Below are positions 1 through 9,473 of a DNA stretch of 15,973 nucleotides, one piece after another. Source of the DNA: Parachlorella kessleri (taxonomy: Eukaryota > Chlorophyta > Trebouxiophyceae > Chlorellales > Chlorellaceae); contig BBXU01001199.1 in the NCBI GenBank assembly GCA_001598975.1, forward strand, positions 1 to 15,973. Reading direction: 5' to 3'. How positions within the stretch are numbered: the stretch's first letter is position 1; each line of letters starts with the position of its first letter. A program made the translations under genes and the position numbers. The notes beneath the pieces are model-generated. The model saw nothing but the letters and a program-made list of their open reading frames with translations. It made no database searches and had not been told where the DNA came from.

Positions 1-132
1 CGCACCCCCAACCCCCCACGGGCCCGCTTCGCACCCTACCCACCACCACACCCGCGCCACTCCCCGGGCTGTTGACTCTGCTGGCTGGCTGACTGAAACT
101 GGCCAAGTTCTTGCCTGCTGCGCGCGCTGCAG

Positions 133-1900
133 ACCGCCTGGAACGAGATTATAATGGGGTACCTGGTGACGATGGGCACCGACATCCCCGGGATGAGGTA
201 CCGCCTGCTGCCGCATGCCCAGTACTCTAACATAGGTAAACAGGCCCACACCACACCCAATGGTTGTGTTGTTGGGACCCCAGCTGGGTTTATGCGCCAG
301 CCGTGAAATGGCTGGAGGTTTGGGCGCCTTGGAAGGTCTCGCTCTGGCAGGTGTTCAGCTGGGTTTGGTGCTTGATGGAGCGTCCCCTTCCTTAAGTGGA
401 CGAACCAGGGGCCTGTGGTGGTAGCTGACTCACCCTTATGACGCATAGCATGGCTTGGGTGCAGATGTGGCCAAGGAGCGGAAGAACCAGGGCTTGGGAT
501 GGTAGCTGACTCATCCTTATGACGCATAGCATGGCTTGGGTGCAGATGTGGCCAAGGAGCGGAAGAACCAGGGCTTGGGATGGTAGCTGACTCGTCCTCA
601 TGACTCATAGCTTGGCTTGGGTGCAGATGTGGCCAAGAAGCGGAAGAACCAGGGCTTGGGATGGTAGCTGACTCGTCCTTATGACTCATAGCATGGCTTG
701 GGTGCAGATGTGGCCAAGAAGCGGAAGAACCAGGGGCTGCCGGTGGACCAGGTCATCCTGCATGCGGGCTACTACCACGGCAAGGACAAGGTGGGTAAAG
801 GAGAATATTCCCTGGCCTGGTGGTCATGACCTCACCTCATCGTGCATGCGGGCTACTACCACGGCAAGTGCAAGGTGGGTAAAGGAGAGTGTTCTCCTGG
901 CCTGCTGGTCAGTACTCCATATAGCCTCTGAAGGCTGTTTCGTACTGCCTTCATGGCTTTGTTACCATGGCAAAAAGATGGCAGGTGGTGGGGAGCCCTC
1001 CCCTGGTCTGTGGGTCTTTTCCGCAGCTCAGCCCTTTTTCATGGGGCGGTTAGCATGGCCGGGGGGGGGTGCATGCTGGAGATACCCTTATTCTGATCTG
1101 TGGGTCACTTACATACTGACCTGTTGGAAAGGCCCTGAAAAGCAGCAGCATCCATGCAGCGCTGCCCCAAACGTACAAGGCAGTGGTGGGCTACTTCGTG
1201 AAGGGTCTGTTGGGCGGAAAGCTGTTGTTTGCTTTGGCCAGCCGTGTCTTAAGTGGCCTTGTCAGACTGTCTAGGGGATGCCTGTTCCTGTGGTATGTGC
1301 ATGCGCCGACAGGTGGAAAGAAAGTGGATGTTTTTTACCTCGGCCCTGGCAGGGCTGGAACAGTGACGTGTAGCAGTGCGCTGCCAACCATGTTGCCAAA
1401 TATAGGGCTCAGCGGGGGTGCTGTGCCACCTGGCCCTGCGTCCAAGAGGCCCCCACTTGGTGGTTCGCGCTGGCTATGAGCGACTCAGCGGCCGCCGCTG
1501 CCCGCTGCTGCAGGCCGACAACTACCGGGAGCAGGGGCTGTATCACGCCGACTACATCGGCCACATCGCGAAATCCCAGGCAGCCCCCCAAGCTGTGGCG
1601 CGGCAGCTGTCAACACCTGTGGCCACCACGTCAGCAGGGGGCCCCAGCGCAGGCGCCGGCGGGAAGGTCCCCGCCGCGGGCGCAAGCGCCGCCGCGGCCG
1701 CAAGCGTCGCCGCTGCCAGCGGCTGCTCCCCCTGGTTCAGCGGCTCCCTGTCGAGCATGGTCGCGTGCGTGCTGATCGGCTGCACCGGGGGGCTGCTGCT
1801 GTGGCCGTTTGTGACTCGGAGGCGGGGCCTGCATTTGAAGCAGCCTCGGAACTGGGCAGGTGCTCCCCTGGCCAACGGCTTAGCCAATGGCAAGGCGTGA
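133..1900 (+). CDS. Unrecognised protein with C-terminal membrane segment (5' partial, 4 exons)
   Basis: Predicted exons are 133-235, 708-794, 1160-1204 and 1413-1900 (TGA). Phases agree throughout and give 240 residues in this window; the gene begins before position 1. The first three exons and the start of the fourth read as an ordinary globular protein, with segments such as PGMRYRLLPHAQYSNIG, VDQVILHAGYYHGKDK and ADNYREQGLYHADYIGHI. About 60 Ala/Ser/Gly-rich residues follow. Then comes one hydrophobic helix (SSMVACVLIGCTGGLLLWPF, about 1750-1811) with a basic TRRRG stop-transfer sequence and a short tail, so the protein is probably anchored in a membrane by its C terminus. I do not recognise the family. 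Exons 1, 2 and the coding part of 4 are fairly secure. The 45-base exon 3 and the acceptor at 1412 are less so; an alternative donor after 790 would change the phase. Confidence 0.6.
404..735 (+). repeat. 81-bp tandem repeat carrying copies of an exon's acceptor
   Basis: Units of 81 bp start at 421, 502, 583 and 664, with a partial unit before the first. Each holds a stretch from GTAGCTGACTC to a splice acceptor (GGGTGCAG ending at 464, 545, 626 and 707) and the first ~30 bases of exon 2 of the surrounding gene. Only the last unit runs on into the real exon. In the three upstream copies the coding frame meets TAG about 40 bases after the acceptor. Unit 3 differs from the others by several substitutions. 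The repeat lies in the intron between 236 and 707. Confidence 0.9.
753..911 (+). repeat. 84-bp duplication of the exon 2 tail and its donor
   Basis: Positions 753-826 are repeated at 837-911. Both copies hold GCATGCGGGCTACTACCACG followed by GGCAAG, a variable triplet (GAC or TGC) and AAGGTGGGTAAAGGAGA, that is, the end of exon 2 with its donor. The second copy has no acceptor before it and looks like an intronic relic. Reading through the first donor reaches TGA at about 825. The remaining intron up to 1159 shows no other structure. Confidence 0.85.
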
Positions 1901-3078
1901 GCGCTCGCCGAGGTGCTTGGGGCGGCAGCATACCCCACAAGCGTAGCGCAGCGCAGCACAGCATCAACAGAGGGCGGTGCAGGTATCTTGCCAAGCAATT
2001 CCTGGATTGGGTGCGGCTGGACACGGCCTTGTGGATACTCAATCTCCCTTTCCAATGGCAGGCCCAGCCGAGGTTTACATCAGTCTCAGTCCATCCCACC
2101 TATGTGGGTCATTCCTAGTCGTGGGCTTGCCGTGATCCTCCTTTGACTGCTACAGTATGTCTCACTTGATGGTTGGTAGGTTATTGTTCTGTGTGCCCTT
2201 GGCGTGGGGCTCTGTTGGCATCTCATGCCGTGCTGTGGGCTGTGGCAGACCACCACAGCAGCTTGCCTCTGTGCCCTCAGTTGCAGGGGGGTCCAGTAGG
2301 CATGGTTAAGTCCCACGGTTCTGACTACCTCAGCTCTGCTTCTTGTTGCCACTTGCGCAAGACTTGTGACAGTGACACATGACATTTTTTTTACTGCAGT
2401 GCGCAGCGCAGGTCGTGCTTTCTATTGGCGGTGCGCTCTGTGCCACACTTGATTGGTGTTAGGTGCCTGCGAGGCTATTACCTCCCCTTCCGCCCCATTT
2501 GGGTTGAGCTTGGTGTTCTTAGCAATTTCATTCACTGGGTACTGTTGCCTTTGTGGTTGCCCTGCGCTTGGCAACCCGACTTAGCCCCAACTTACAGCAT
2601 TTGAAGCACAGTTGGGGTGCGCCTGACTGTTTATGTCAAAGTGGAAAACAGGAAGCCCTCAGAATGTGTACCCCAACTCGTAGGCAAGTCCACTGAGCCG
2701 GCCTTGCATTTTGCACCGTCAGGTGACAGCCTTGAGGCCTTTGGCCTCACGCAAGCCTAGCTGCTGCTTCTTAGGCCACTGCTGCAGCCCGGAAGTGTTC
2801 TACTTTCTATCGCCTGGCCGCTTTGCGTGCTGCTTTGCTGCTCTAGCAGAGCCGGACATGGGTGCCAAGGCAGACTCGAGTTTTCGTAGGAGTTCCCCTA
2901 CGTCCCAAGATGGTACCTTGGGTACAGCTGGCACTCCCTGCATCGGATATCACAAGAGGCAATCAAAGCAAACCTATGACAAGGAGGGGAGCAACCTACT
3001 GGATCAAAACTCAGGCACAACCCAGGATGTACTTGCATCCAGCCCTGGTAGTACTTTTCAACGCAGTACCCCTTCTTC

Positions 3079-3100
3079 GCACTACCTGCCACCCTTACTA
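3079..3100 (+). repeat. 22-bp dispersed repeat, copy 1
   Basis: The sequence from GCACTACCTGCC to CACCCTTACTA occurs here and again, identical and in the same orientation, at 9812-9833. The flanks do not align well by eye. It may be a short relic of a dispersed element. Confidence 0.7.
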
Positions 3101-3320
3101 TACCTGGCATACCTTGGCCTAGCCTGGCTCACCACTCCTGATTACACTGTTCGTCACACCATGCATCCAGCCCAGCCAATGCCAAGTAAGTCACACCTCA
3201 TTCTTGCACTGCACTGCCCATGCCCCCTCACCACCCACAAAAGTGTGACTACTGGTGGCACGTCTGAGCACTGCAGGCAGCGTTGGGAACGGGAATGCCC
3301 AGGACCCCCTGCTAGGTCAC

Positions 3321-3441
3321 CTGGGTTGGTGTGGGGCTCTGCAAGGCCGAGCACGGCGAGAAGGCAAAGGCGGGCCGGCCCGCCATCAAAACTGCCTGCC
3401 CGCCCGGCTGCTGCAGCACTACGGCCCTATACTGGGCCCAC
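3321..3441 (-). CDS. Possible isolated exon, unknown protein
   Basis: On the minus strand a TTGCAG acceptor precedes 3441 and a CAG|GTGACC donor follows 3321. They frame 121 bases open in one phase (entry phase 2, exit phase 0) that read WAQYRAVVLQQPGGQAVLM followed by AGRPAFAFSPCSALQ. The translation looks protein-like, but I found no neighbouring exon, start or stop that completes a gene. It could be a fragment of a mobile element or gene relic. The other strand is also open here, so the evidence is weak. Confidence 0.2.
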
Positions 3442-3683
3442 CTGCAACAAGGCCAGGCTCAGCCACTGAGGCAAGGACCTCTGGCAATGCATCCACCCAT
3501 TCCAACTGACACCAGTTCAGACCACATCAGTTGTCATCAGCAACAATCCAACCTTGCAGCTCAGGGTCTGGGCTGAACCAAAAGGGGCACGTCCGTGCCA
3601 GAGGTGGAAGGCACGGCAGCGCATATAAAAGCCACCAGACGTCATGTAGACTGGCATGCCTCTGTTGCAACAAGCACTGCTGC

Positions 3684-4901
3684 TTACTTCCCAACTACGG
3701 CAGGCAGGCGCTCGTAAGTCCTCTGCAAGCTTCTCCTCACCATTCGCTCAGCCAGGCTTCCGACCTGCATCATAAAAGCCCCACAGTGCGGAGGTGCAAT
3801 GCAAGTGGCTTGCCCGCATGCAGGGGTTCACATGTCTTGTTCTGGCATGTTGCAACGCGTTGATAGCACGTCTTGTTGCTGAGGACGTCGTTGCAAGCTT
3901 TTCTTGTTGAGCAGAGCCCTTAATGTGTGGCGTCAGGCGGAGCCCGTGCACGATGCAGTGCTGATAGGCAAGGTCCTGGCAACATCGCGTAACAAGTGAT
4001 CCCTTACCCCTGCCAGGTGAATGTTGATATGTCCCTCCAGCGTCTGCCGAGTCAAGTTGGGTGCAACATAATCAATGGTCAGGCTGCTGCTAACGTCAGC
4101 CTGCATTGGTGCATGCGCCCCACGCGTCAACTGACTAAGAGCTTGATATGATGGCAGCAGGAGCATGGACACTGCGAGAAGGGTAGGGGAGGCAACTTGC
4201 AGGCATGCTGCAGGCACACGCGGTGCGCTTGCCAGGTACTTGGGAGATCTCGCACGCAGAGGTGCCTGTGCTATGTGCTATGGCGGGATTCAGGGCCTAT
4301 CACAGCCTCACCTTAGATCCCAAGACGGGGAGCTCTGTGCGCACATGCAGGACGTATGGGGGCTTCCGGAGCTTTTCAGGGTCGTAACGTATGGTATCTA
4401 TGAAGGCCAGCTCCCTGCCTGGCAGCAAGCGCAGCGCAGGCCTTGGCACCTGCGGAGGAGCGGCGCCCATCATCAAGCACACTATCTAGCACACTGCGAC
4501 ATAGAATGGGTAGGGATGTCAATGCACACTGGGGACCCTGGTCCATAAGATGCCCCTTGAGCTGCTTGCTGCTGCTGCTGGCCTTGTTCTAACAGTTTGC
4601 CAGCAGGATTTTAAGCGGACTCTTACCCAGCTAGACACCCTGGGCCTAGTCAGCAGCCTGGCATAGTCCACCCCATCGCAGGTCCACAGCTGAACAAACT
4701 TGAGGTGCTGGAGGTTGAAGCTCTCCGCCACTAGCGACCTGCAGGAGGGTGCGTTTAGGTCTCACTTACACCCAGGTTTAGCCTGCGTACAGCACCGGGG
4801 CAGAGAACAAGCAGATAGCACCTGAAAGCCGAACCATCACGCTCCAGAATATACTCAGCAGCCTCGACTGGCAGCAGGGCTTCGCATCGGTAGCGCACCA
4901 T
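3684..4901 (-). CDS. Small protein, possibly START/SRPBCC-like fold (5 exons, complete)
   Basis: Exons, in gene order, are 4822-4901, 4672-4738, 4312-4449, 4008-4100 and 3684-3764 (TAA). All splice phases agree (459 coding bases, 152 residues). The protein begins MVRYRCEALLPVEAAEYILE, continues through RELAFIDTIRYDPEKL, VLHVRTELPVLGSK and TIDYVAPN, and ends with a probable long helix (SLAERMVRRSLQRTYERLPA). About 150 residues, an N-terminal strand, alternating strands and a long C-terminal amphipathic helix suggest the helix-grip fold of START/SRPBCC (including VASt-like) lipid-binding domains. That is inference from pattern and length; no signature residue proves it. No signal peptide or membrane segment is visible, so it is probably soluble. 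It lies downstream of the RING-AP2 gene on the same strand. The start is the first ATG of the coding exon, although the frame stays open upstream. Confidence 0.62.
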
Positions 4902-5339
4902 GATGACAAGCACGCACCCAACCTGCCCATGAACTTGTAGTAAGGTACTACCGTCTCGACAGAGGGAATAACTGTTGCAGGCTTGCTAAGACTAATGTGG
5001 AGACCAGATGGCGCTGGCAGTTCGGCGCCCTGGCCTTGATCACGTTCTGATCACATCCCCATCCATGACAGTAGGCAGTGATGAGCATTGCTGTAAGGAG
5101 TGTATTGTTGTATTGTACTTTACGAGAGCAAAAGAATATACAATACCAGCAGCAGGCAAAGAACATCTACTAAAGCACACATCACACTTAGCGGCAGGTG
5201 CATGCTGCTTCGCCTGGAGACTCTCAAGCCTGTAACAAAATGATTTCCTAAGAAAACGACAGGGAAAAGCAGCACTGCTGGTACAAGAGTCGGCTCATTT
5301 CTAGCAGCATGAAGCTTCCTGGCAGGGTGTTCGCATGTG
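4902..5339. other. Spacer between two minus-strand genes
   Basis: This holds the upstream region of the small START-like gene and the area just past the polyadenylation signal of the RING-AP2 gene. It is AT-richer than its surroundings. Open frames on both strands (for example 4948-5166 minus, 5008-5235 plus) show no recognisable domain. I see no clear TATA box or other promoter motif. Confidence 0.5.
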
Positions 5340-5344
5340 TTACA
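5340..5344 (-). terminator. TGTAA polyadenylation signal of the RING-AP2 gene
   Basis: TGTAA on the minus strand, about 180 bases after the stop codon at 5523-5525. TGTAA is the usual poly(A) signal of volvocalean green algae, so cleavage would be expected shortly after it, near 5325. The spacing gives a plausible short 3' UTR. Confidence 0.5.
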
Positions 5345-5522
5345 AGTCCATGTGTTTTCAGGGCCAGCACGCCCTTGCCCATATCTGACAGGCCAGAACA
5401 CAAGATGGCCGCTGCCAGCATCCCATTCCCTTTCAAGCCCCACAGCCTAGCTTTGGCTAGAAAAACTTCTCACAGGCTTCATGATGGGACATGCCGGTCA
5501 GCATTGGTCACAAATGCAGGCC

Positions 5523-8500
5523 TCAACAAGTATACTCCAGAACCAGCTCCTCAGTGCAGTCCTCCAGCAAGTCCACCAGCTCACTGCAAAGCATGCACAT
5601 GGGCATGTCAGCGAGCATCAAGTTGAGGCTCCCCCAGACAACAGGTAGGCGGCACTAAAACCGCATCTTACATGGTGATGGTGCAGACTATGCTATCCAA
5701 AATTGCTGGCTTGTCCAGTGCTACATCACTCTTGTGAGGTAAAAGGTTGTACAGGCCCTCGTGGCCGCGCCAAAATAGTACTTCTGTGACGGCAAAGTTA
5801 TCCTGTTGCAGACCCTGCAAGCCGACCTTTGCCGTACCACGCCACCCTCACCGTATCGTAACACGGTCACGCAAGAGCAGGGAGCCCTCGGCGTTGGTGG
5901 TGCAGATAGCGTCAAAGTTGGCGGAGGAGTCCAGGTCATTGGCAACTGCCAACCCCAAGGGCCGTGCAAAGGCGGCTGTGCCGTACTGCTGGCTGAGGCC
6001 AAAGGCCATCGTCTGCACGAGGAAGACCGCGACTGGAGTAAAATATGTGTTAACCATGGGCTAGGGTAGAACCTGCAGCTGTACAAGGAAGGGTTACAGG
6101 CTGCCATGTGAGTCAACAAACCAGAATGGGGCCGCTAAGACCAGGCCACAGAACGGTCACATCTTCAGCTGTTCTAAGACAACACTGCTACTGCTGCTGT
6201 GGCCTCACGACTAACAGCCCAATGCCCCCACCTGTCTAAGCTCTCCGATGCTCATTCCTGCTGGGCAGCACAGGTAACGCATCGCCCACTCCAGCCCCCC
6301 GGCTGGCTCTAGGCGAATCTGCGCCACAGGCGTCACCCCCGCAAACGCAGTCCGCATGGGCCGCTGCTGCGCCAACTGCTGCGCCCGGGCTTTAGCAACC
6401 TCATCGGCAGCTGCCTCTCCAGACCGCTGACGGCTTAGCTGCTGTACGTGCTGCCTGCTGCTCGGCGGCTGGGCTGCCTGTGTGGAGGGCTTGCTTCCAG
6501 GAACACTAACAGTGTCTCCGCCTTCTTGACCAAGCTGCTCTTTGTACTGCTGCCTGCTCGCAACGCGAACACAAACATGTCAGCAATTCATGTGAATAGT
6601 ACATCAATGGCAGCCCTACTGTCAGAGGTGAAGGCTTGATACCATCAGCTACCTTGCAAGGCAGCCAATCAAATGAAGCATCAGGAAGGGTCCCTGACGT
6701 GAAGACCGCTGCCTCTATCTCACCTGAGATGTGGTAGGTTGAGCTGCGCCTTGCTGCCAAGGCGCCGCAGCTGCTCGAGGTCATATGCCTTGGCCGCCTC
6801 CAAGGGCGTGTCAAAGTGCCCCAGGCCGGTCTCCTTGCCTCCGAACTTGACGCGAGCCTGATAGCGACCATTGTACAACCTTACTCCCCTGCAGCACTAT
6901 CAAACTTGTGACAGGGTGCTAGGGCAGAACAAAAGCTGCAGCCGTAGTCAGCAGTTGTTGCATGGCCCCTCCATGCATGAGACATGTTGCATTGCACGGC
7001 TTGGCTACGCAGCATACATGCCATAATAGGCCTTGTAATCACATTGAAGGCCTGGCACACTTGCCGCCCACCTATACTTAACCCCCGTCGGCGAGAGCAG
7101 CTCTGGAGTGGAGGTCCGCTGTCGCTTTGCTGCATCCTCGGCTTCGCTGGCGGATGCCTCACCCACACCCTGTTGCGAGAGGCTGCGTTTAAGGCTGGTG
7201 AGGGTGCCAGGGGAACCCGATGCTGCATGGCCCAGCTGGTGCGAGCTGCTCGCCTGCCCAGCCTCTGACAGCGGCACGTTGGCTGCCTGCTGTACTTTTG
7301 GCAGCTGAGATGCGCCTGTGGTCACAGTGATATGCACCATGGCATCAGATGCAAGGGCTGCTGAGTGCTGCTGCTGCGTGGGCTGCGTGTGCAACCCTGG
7401 CTGTGGCGGCACTGCCTTGGGCGGTGGCGGTGGCGGTGGCCGCTGCTTGCGCTCCTCCTGTGCCTGTGACGAGATAAGAAAGGTGTGGTAAGGAGCCAGC
7501 GGCGCTGAAGACCTGCATGGCCTTTAGGTTGGGTACGTAAGCTTTTAAGCATCTGGCCTGGACTTACAGGACAAAAAAACATAGAGCTTCAGGGACCATG
7601 CGTCTGCAAAAATGTATAGCACAGGCACAAGATCACACAGTCAGACTGGCGGCAGCACTGCACCTTCAGCAGCATCTTGCCAATGGCCTTTGCACGCTCC
7701 AGAGTATTGGAGGAGGGCGCAATGGCCTCCTCAAAGGCATCTAGGTCGCCGAAGAGAATCTTGAGCAAGTGGTCAAACTGGGGGTCCTGCGGGAGGGGAT
7801 GCAACACCATGAATGCGCAATCAAAGAATTGGCTGCCAGCAGATAACAACACCTATCAAGTTGATGTGGCTGCAGGCAGTGGGAGTTTAGAATTACAATC
7901 GTGTTAAAGCCCTTTGCAGGACGACTTACCGCTCGGCAATCCCTGCGGCTTGAGAACTCGACACGACACTGGGGGCAGTTGTTACCCCTGCACTGGAAGC
8001 AAGGTGTATGTTGACAGAGTCCAAGCTGTACTAGTATGCGAACGGTATTGTGCTCGCAGCACGGAGAGGATGTCCTTGCAATGGCCATCCCACATTCCGA
8101 CTCACCGCTGACTGCGAAGCCACTTCTCGATGCACGCCTTACAAAAGCGATGCATGCAAACAGAGACTGCATGAGTGTTACGCAGGATGCCTGCAAAACC
8201 AGAACCAAGCTCTTATTGGGACATGCTCTCAGTGCACTTGGAAGCCTTACCCTCACTGCGCAAGCTCAGGTTGCCTTGCTTTGCAGCCTTGGTAGCACAA
8301 CGTCGCACTACTGGCAGGATGGAGTGATTTTCAAGGTGGTGGACGCAACAGAAAGCGCAAACAGGCACCTTGACTCTTTTATGCCTGACAGCTAACTCAC
8401 CCATGCATATTGAGCAGCGTACGTTGTCCACCAGGGCATCCAGGTCCACTGGCAGCATACTGCAACCAGCATAACACGCCCAAGTCAGCACCGAGGTGGT

Positions 8501-8716
8501 CAACCCCCCTGAGCTGCAGCCTCAAGAAGAGATGCCAAAATGCAGGTTGCGGAGCCATAAGGCAAGCCTCCTGAAGCACCTGGGCTTGCCGTTCTCTCGC
8601 TGGGCCACAGGAGCCGCGGCGACAGCGTCCTGACAGGGGTGGGCCATACTGTGCTGCAGGGCCACCTGGCCGCTCTCCAGTGGACACAAACCGGCGATAT
8701 GGGTGTCTGCATGCAT
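5523..8716 (-). CDS. RING1-type RING / AP2 / RAWUL protein, PRC1-like E3 ubiquitin ligase
   Basis: Exons, in gene order, are 8580-8716, 8401-8459, 8106-8190, 7930-7987, 7664-7786, 7072-7463, 6724-6888, 6232-6553, 5672-5814 and 5523-5583 (TGA). Every junction is phase-consistent: 1545 bases, 514 residues. Residues 58-113 are a C3HC4 RING (C61, C64, C77, H79, C82, C85, C98, C101) with the RING1 hallmarks VRCSICMGILRNT, HRFCKACIEK, GNNCPQCR and the following SRRDCRADPQFDHLL, as in plant RING1A/B. Residues 155-280 are a linker with a PPPPPPP run and a basic KRQR. Residues 283-337 are an AP2 domain (KYRGV, YQARVKF, LGHFDTPLEAAKAYD, GSKAQLNLP). Residues 418-514 resemble a RAWUL domain (LEWAMRYLCCPAGMSIGELR, VTEVLFW, ELVDLLEDCTEELVLEY). 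Known role of the family: histone H2A ubiquitylation in the nucleus within PRC1. The start is the first ATG after an in-frame TAG. RING and AP2 are firm; the RAWUL assignment is good but less certain. Confidence 0.85.
5852..6012 (-). other. Optional (cassette) exon inside the RAWUL region
   Basis: A 161-base segment lies between a GTGCAG acceptor and a strong ACG|GTGAGG donor. It is open in the phase that follows the upstream exon and reads like real protein (TMAFGLSQQYGTAAFARPLG, then LAVANDLDSSANFDAICT and EGSLLLRDRVTI). Because 161 is not a multiple of three, including it shifts the next exon into a frame that stops at TAG (5721-5723). Skipping it joins GELRQ to GLQQDNFAVTEVLF in phase and restores a RAWUL-like sequence. 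I do not recognise the encoded segment. It may be a regulated cassette exon, or a coding exon made to look out of frame by a one- or two-base sequence error. Confidence 0.5.
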
Positions 8717-9331
8717 TATCAGCGCCAAGGTGGGCTGTAGCGGGCTCCAGGAGGCCGTGTCAACGTGAGTTGCTACGGCAGCTGGCAGCGGGAGCTAAAA
8801 CGCAGCTGCGCGGCTTACCGCCACGGCAGCAGCCCCTCTTCAGAGTTTTACACCGCAAATACTACGCGATAGACTGCAAGTCTCAAAGCCACCGCACCAC
8901 GATGACTATTTGAAAGGAGCTGCTGACGACAAGCCCACGGCGATGGAGCTTTGGCCTGCTAGAAAGAGCCTGTGAGGACTGTGCGGCATTTACTGGGTCC
9001 ACCGGGAGTCAAAGGGCGAGAGAGAAGACGAAATGTTGCCGGCGGGAGGGCCATGCGAGGCACACAGCATGGAAGATACCGACGTTGTCACGAAATGCTG
9101 AAATGCTGTGCCTGCCGACCAACGAAACCGGCTTTCCTGCCTCTGGCCACAGGCAACTGCTTGCCTAAATACTGGCGGTGGCCCGGCGGCTGGTTTGGGC
9201 ATGTCTGCCATTTTGGACTGATCACACTCTGGCACTGGCTGGCGAGTCTTTACTAACATACAAGAGGGCTCAAGTGTAGGGACACGACGGTGCAGTGCTA
9301 GGGAGCTAGGTATTGGCAACTCTTACTGCAG

Positions 9332-9473
9332 GACTGGCTTCAAGCAAGCCTGATCCAGCGGGGACCAAGAGGGCCAGGCGTTTTGTCTCCCACTTGGCCA
9401 GCAAGGGCATTGCGGCTCCTGTCCAGTATGCATCAAGTGAGGTGACTGATATTCCAGTCGGACGGCTCAAGCG
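9332..9473 (+). CDS. Possible orphan exon, basic unknown protein
   Basis: A TTACTGCAG acceptor precedes 9332 and an AAGCG|GTAAGAG donor follows 9473; alternatively the frame ends at TAA 9475-9477. The frame reads LASSKPDPAGTKRARRFVSH, then LASKGIAAPVQYASS and EVTDIPVGRLKR, which is protein-like and basic. Entry phase would be 1 and exit phase 2. No partner exons could be fixed with confidence. A short ATG exon at 8699-8730 with a phase-1 donor would fit, but it overlaps the first exon of the opposite gene. It may belong to a small plus-strand gene or be an upstream exon. Confidence 0.25.

Larger units (their letters stand above)
1901..3683. other. Intergenic region with no convincing gene
   Basis: This 1.8-kb stretch separates the plus-strand gene ending at 1900 from the minus-strand gene ending at 3684. 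It should hold the two convergent 3' UTRs, but I see no TGTAA signal close to either stop codon. An open frame at 2711-3469 (plus) has no recognisable domain and reads like chance translation. A doubtful minus-strand exon at 3321-3441 is listed separately. A TATA-like CATATAAAAG lies at about 3620-3629 on the plus strand without a supported downstream gene. Confidence 0.6.

Noticed and set aside
36..689. 217-residue minus-strand frame with repeated ESATIPSPGSS units
   Set aside because: The repeats are simply the 81-bp intronic tandem array read backwards; there is no independent coding evidence.
1552..2055. 167-residue minus-strand frame
   Set aside because: Antisense shadow of the Ala-rich last exon of the first gene.
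2711..3469. 252-residue plus-strand open frame
   Set aside because: No recognisable motif, uneven composition and no splice or start context; it looks like a chance open frame in intergenic DNA.
3620..3715. TATA-like CATATAAAAG followed by an ATG at 3658 and a GTAAGT donor
   Set aside because: It lies antisense over the well-supported last exon of the START-like gene, and no further plus-strand exons could be found.
5672..5814. Alternative reading of this exon ending LTRVM and stop
   Set aside because: It arises only if the cassette exon is included; the other phase continues into a good terminal exon and restores the RAWUL-like sequence.
5852..6012. Faint likeness of the cassette exon to a proteasome alpha-subunit segment (RPxG then a GS/GT turn)
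   Set aside because: The match is only a few scattered residues and no adjoining proteasome sequence is present.
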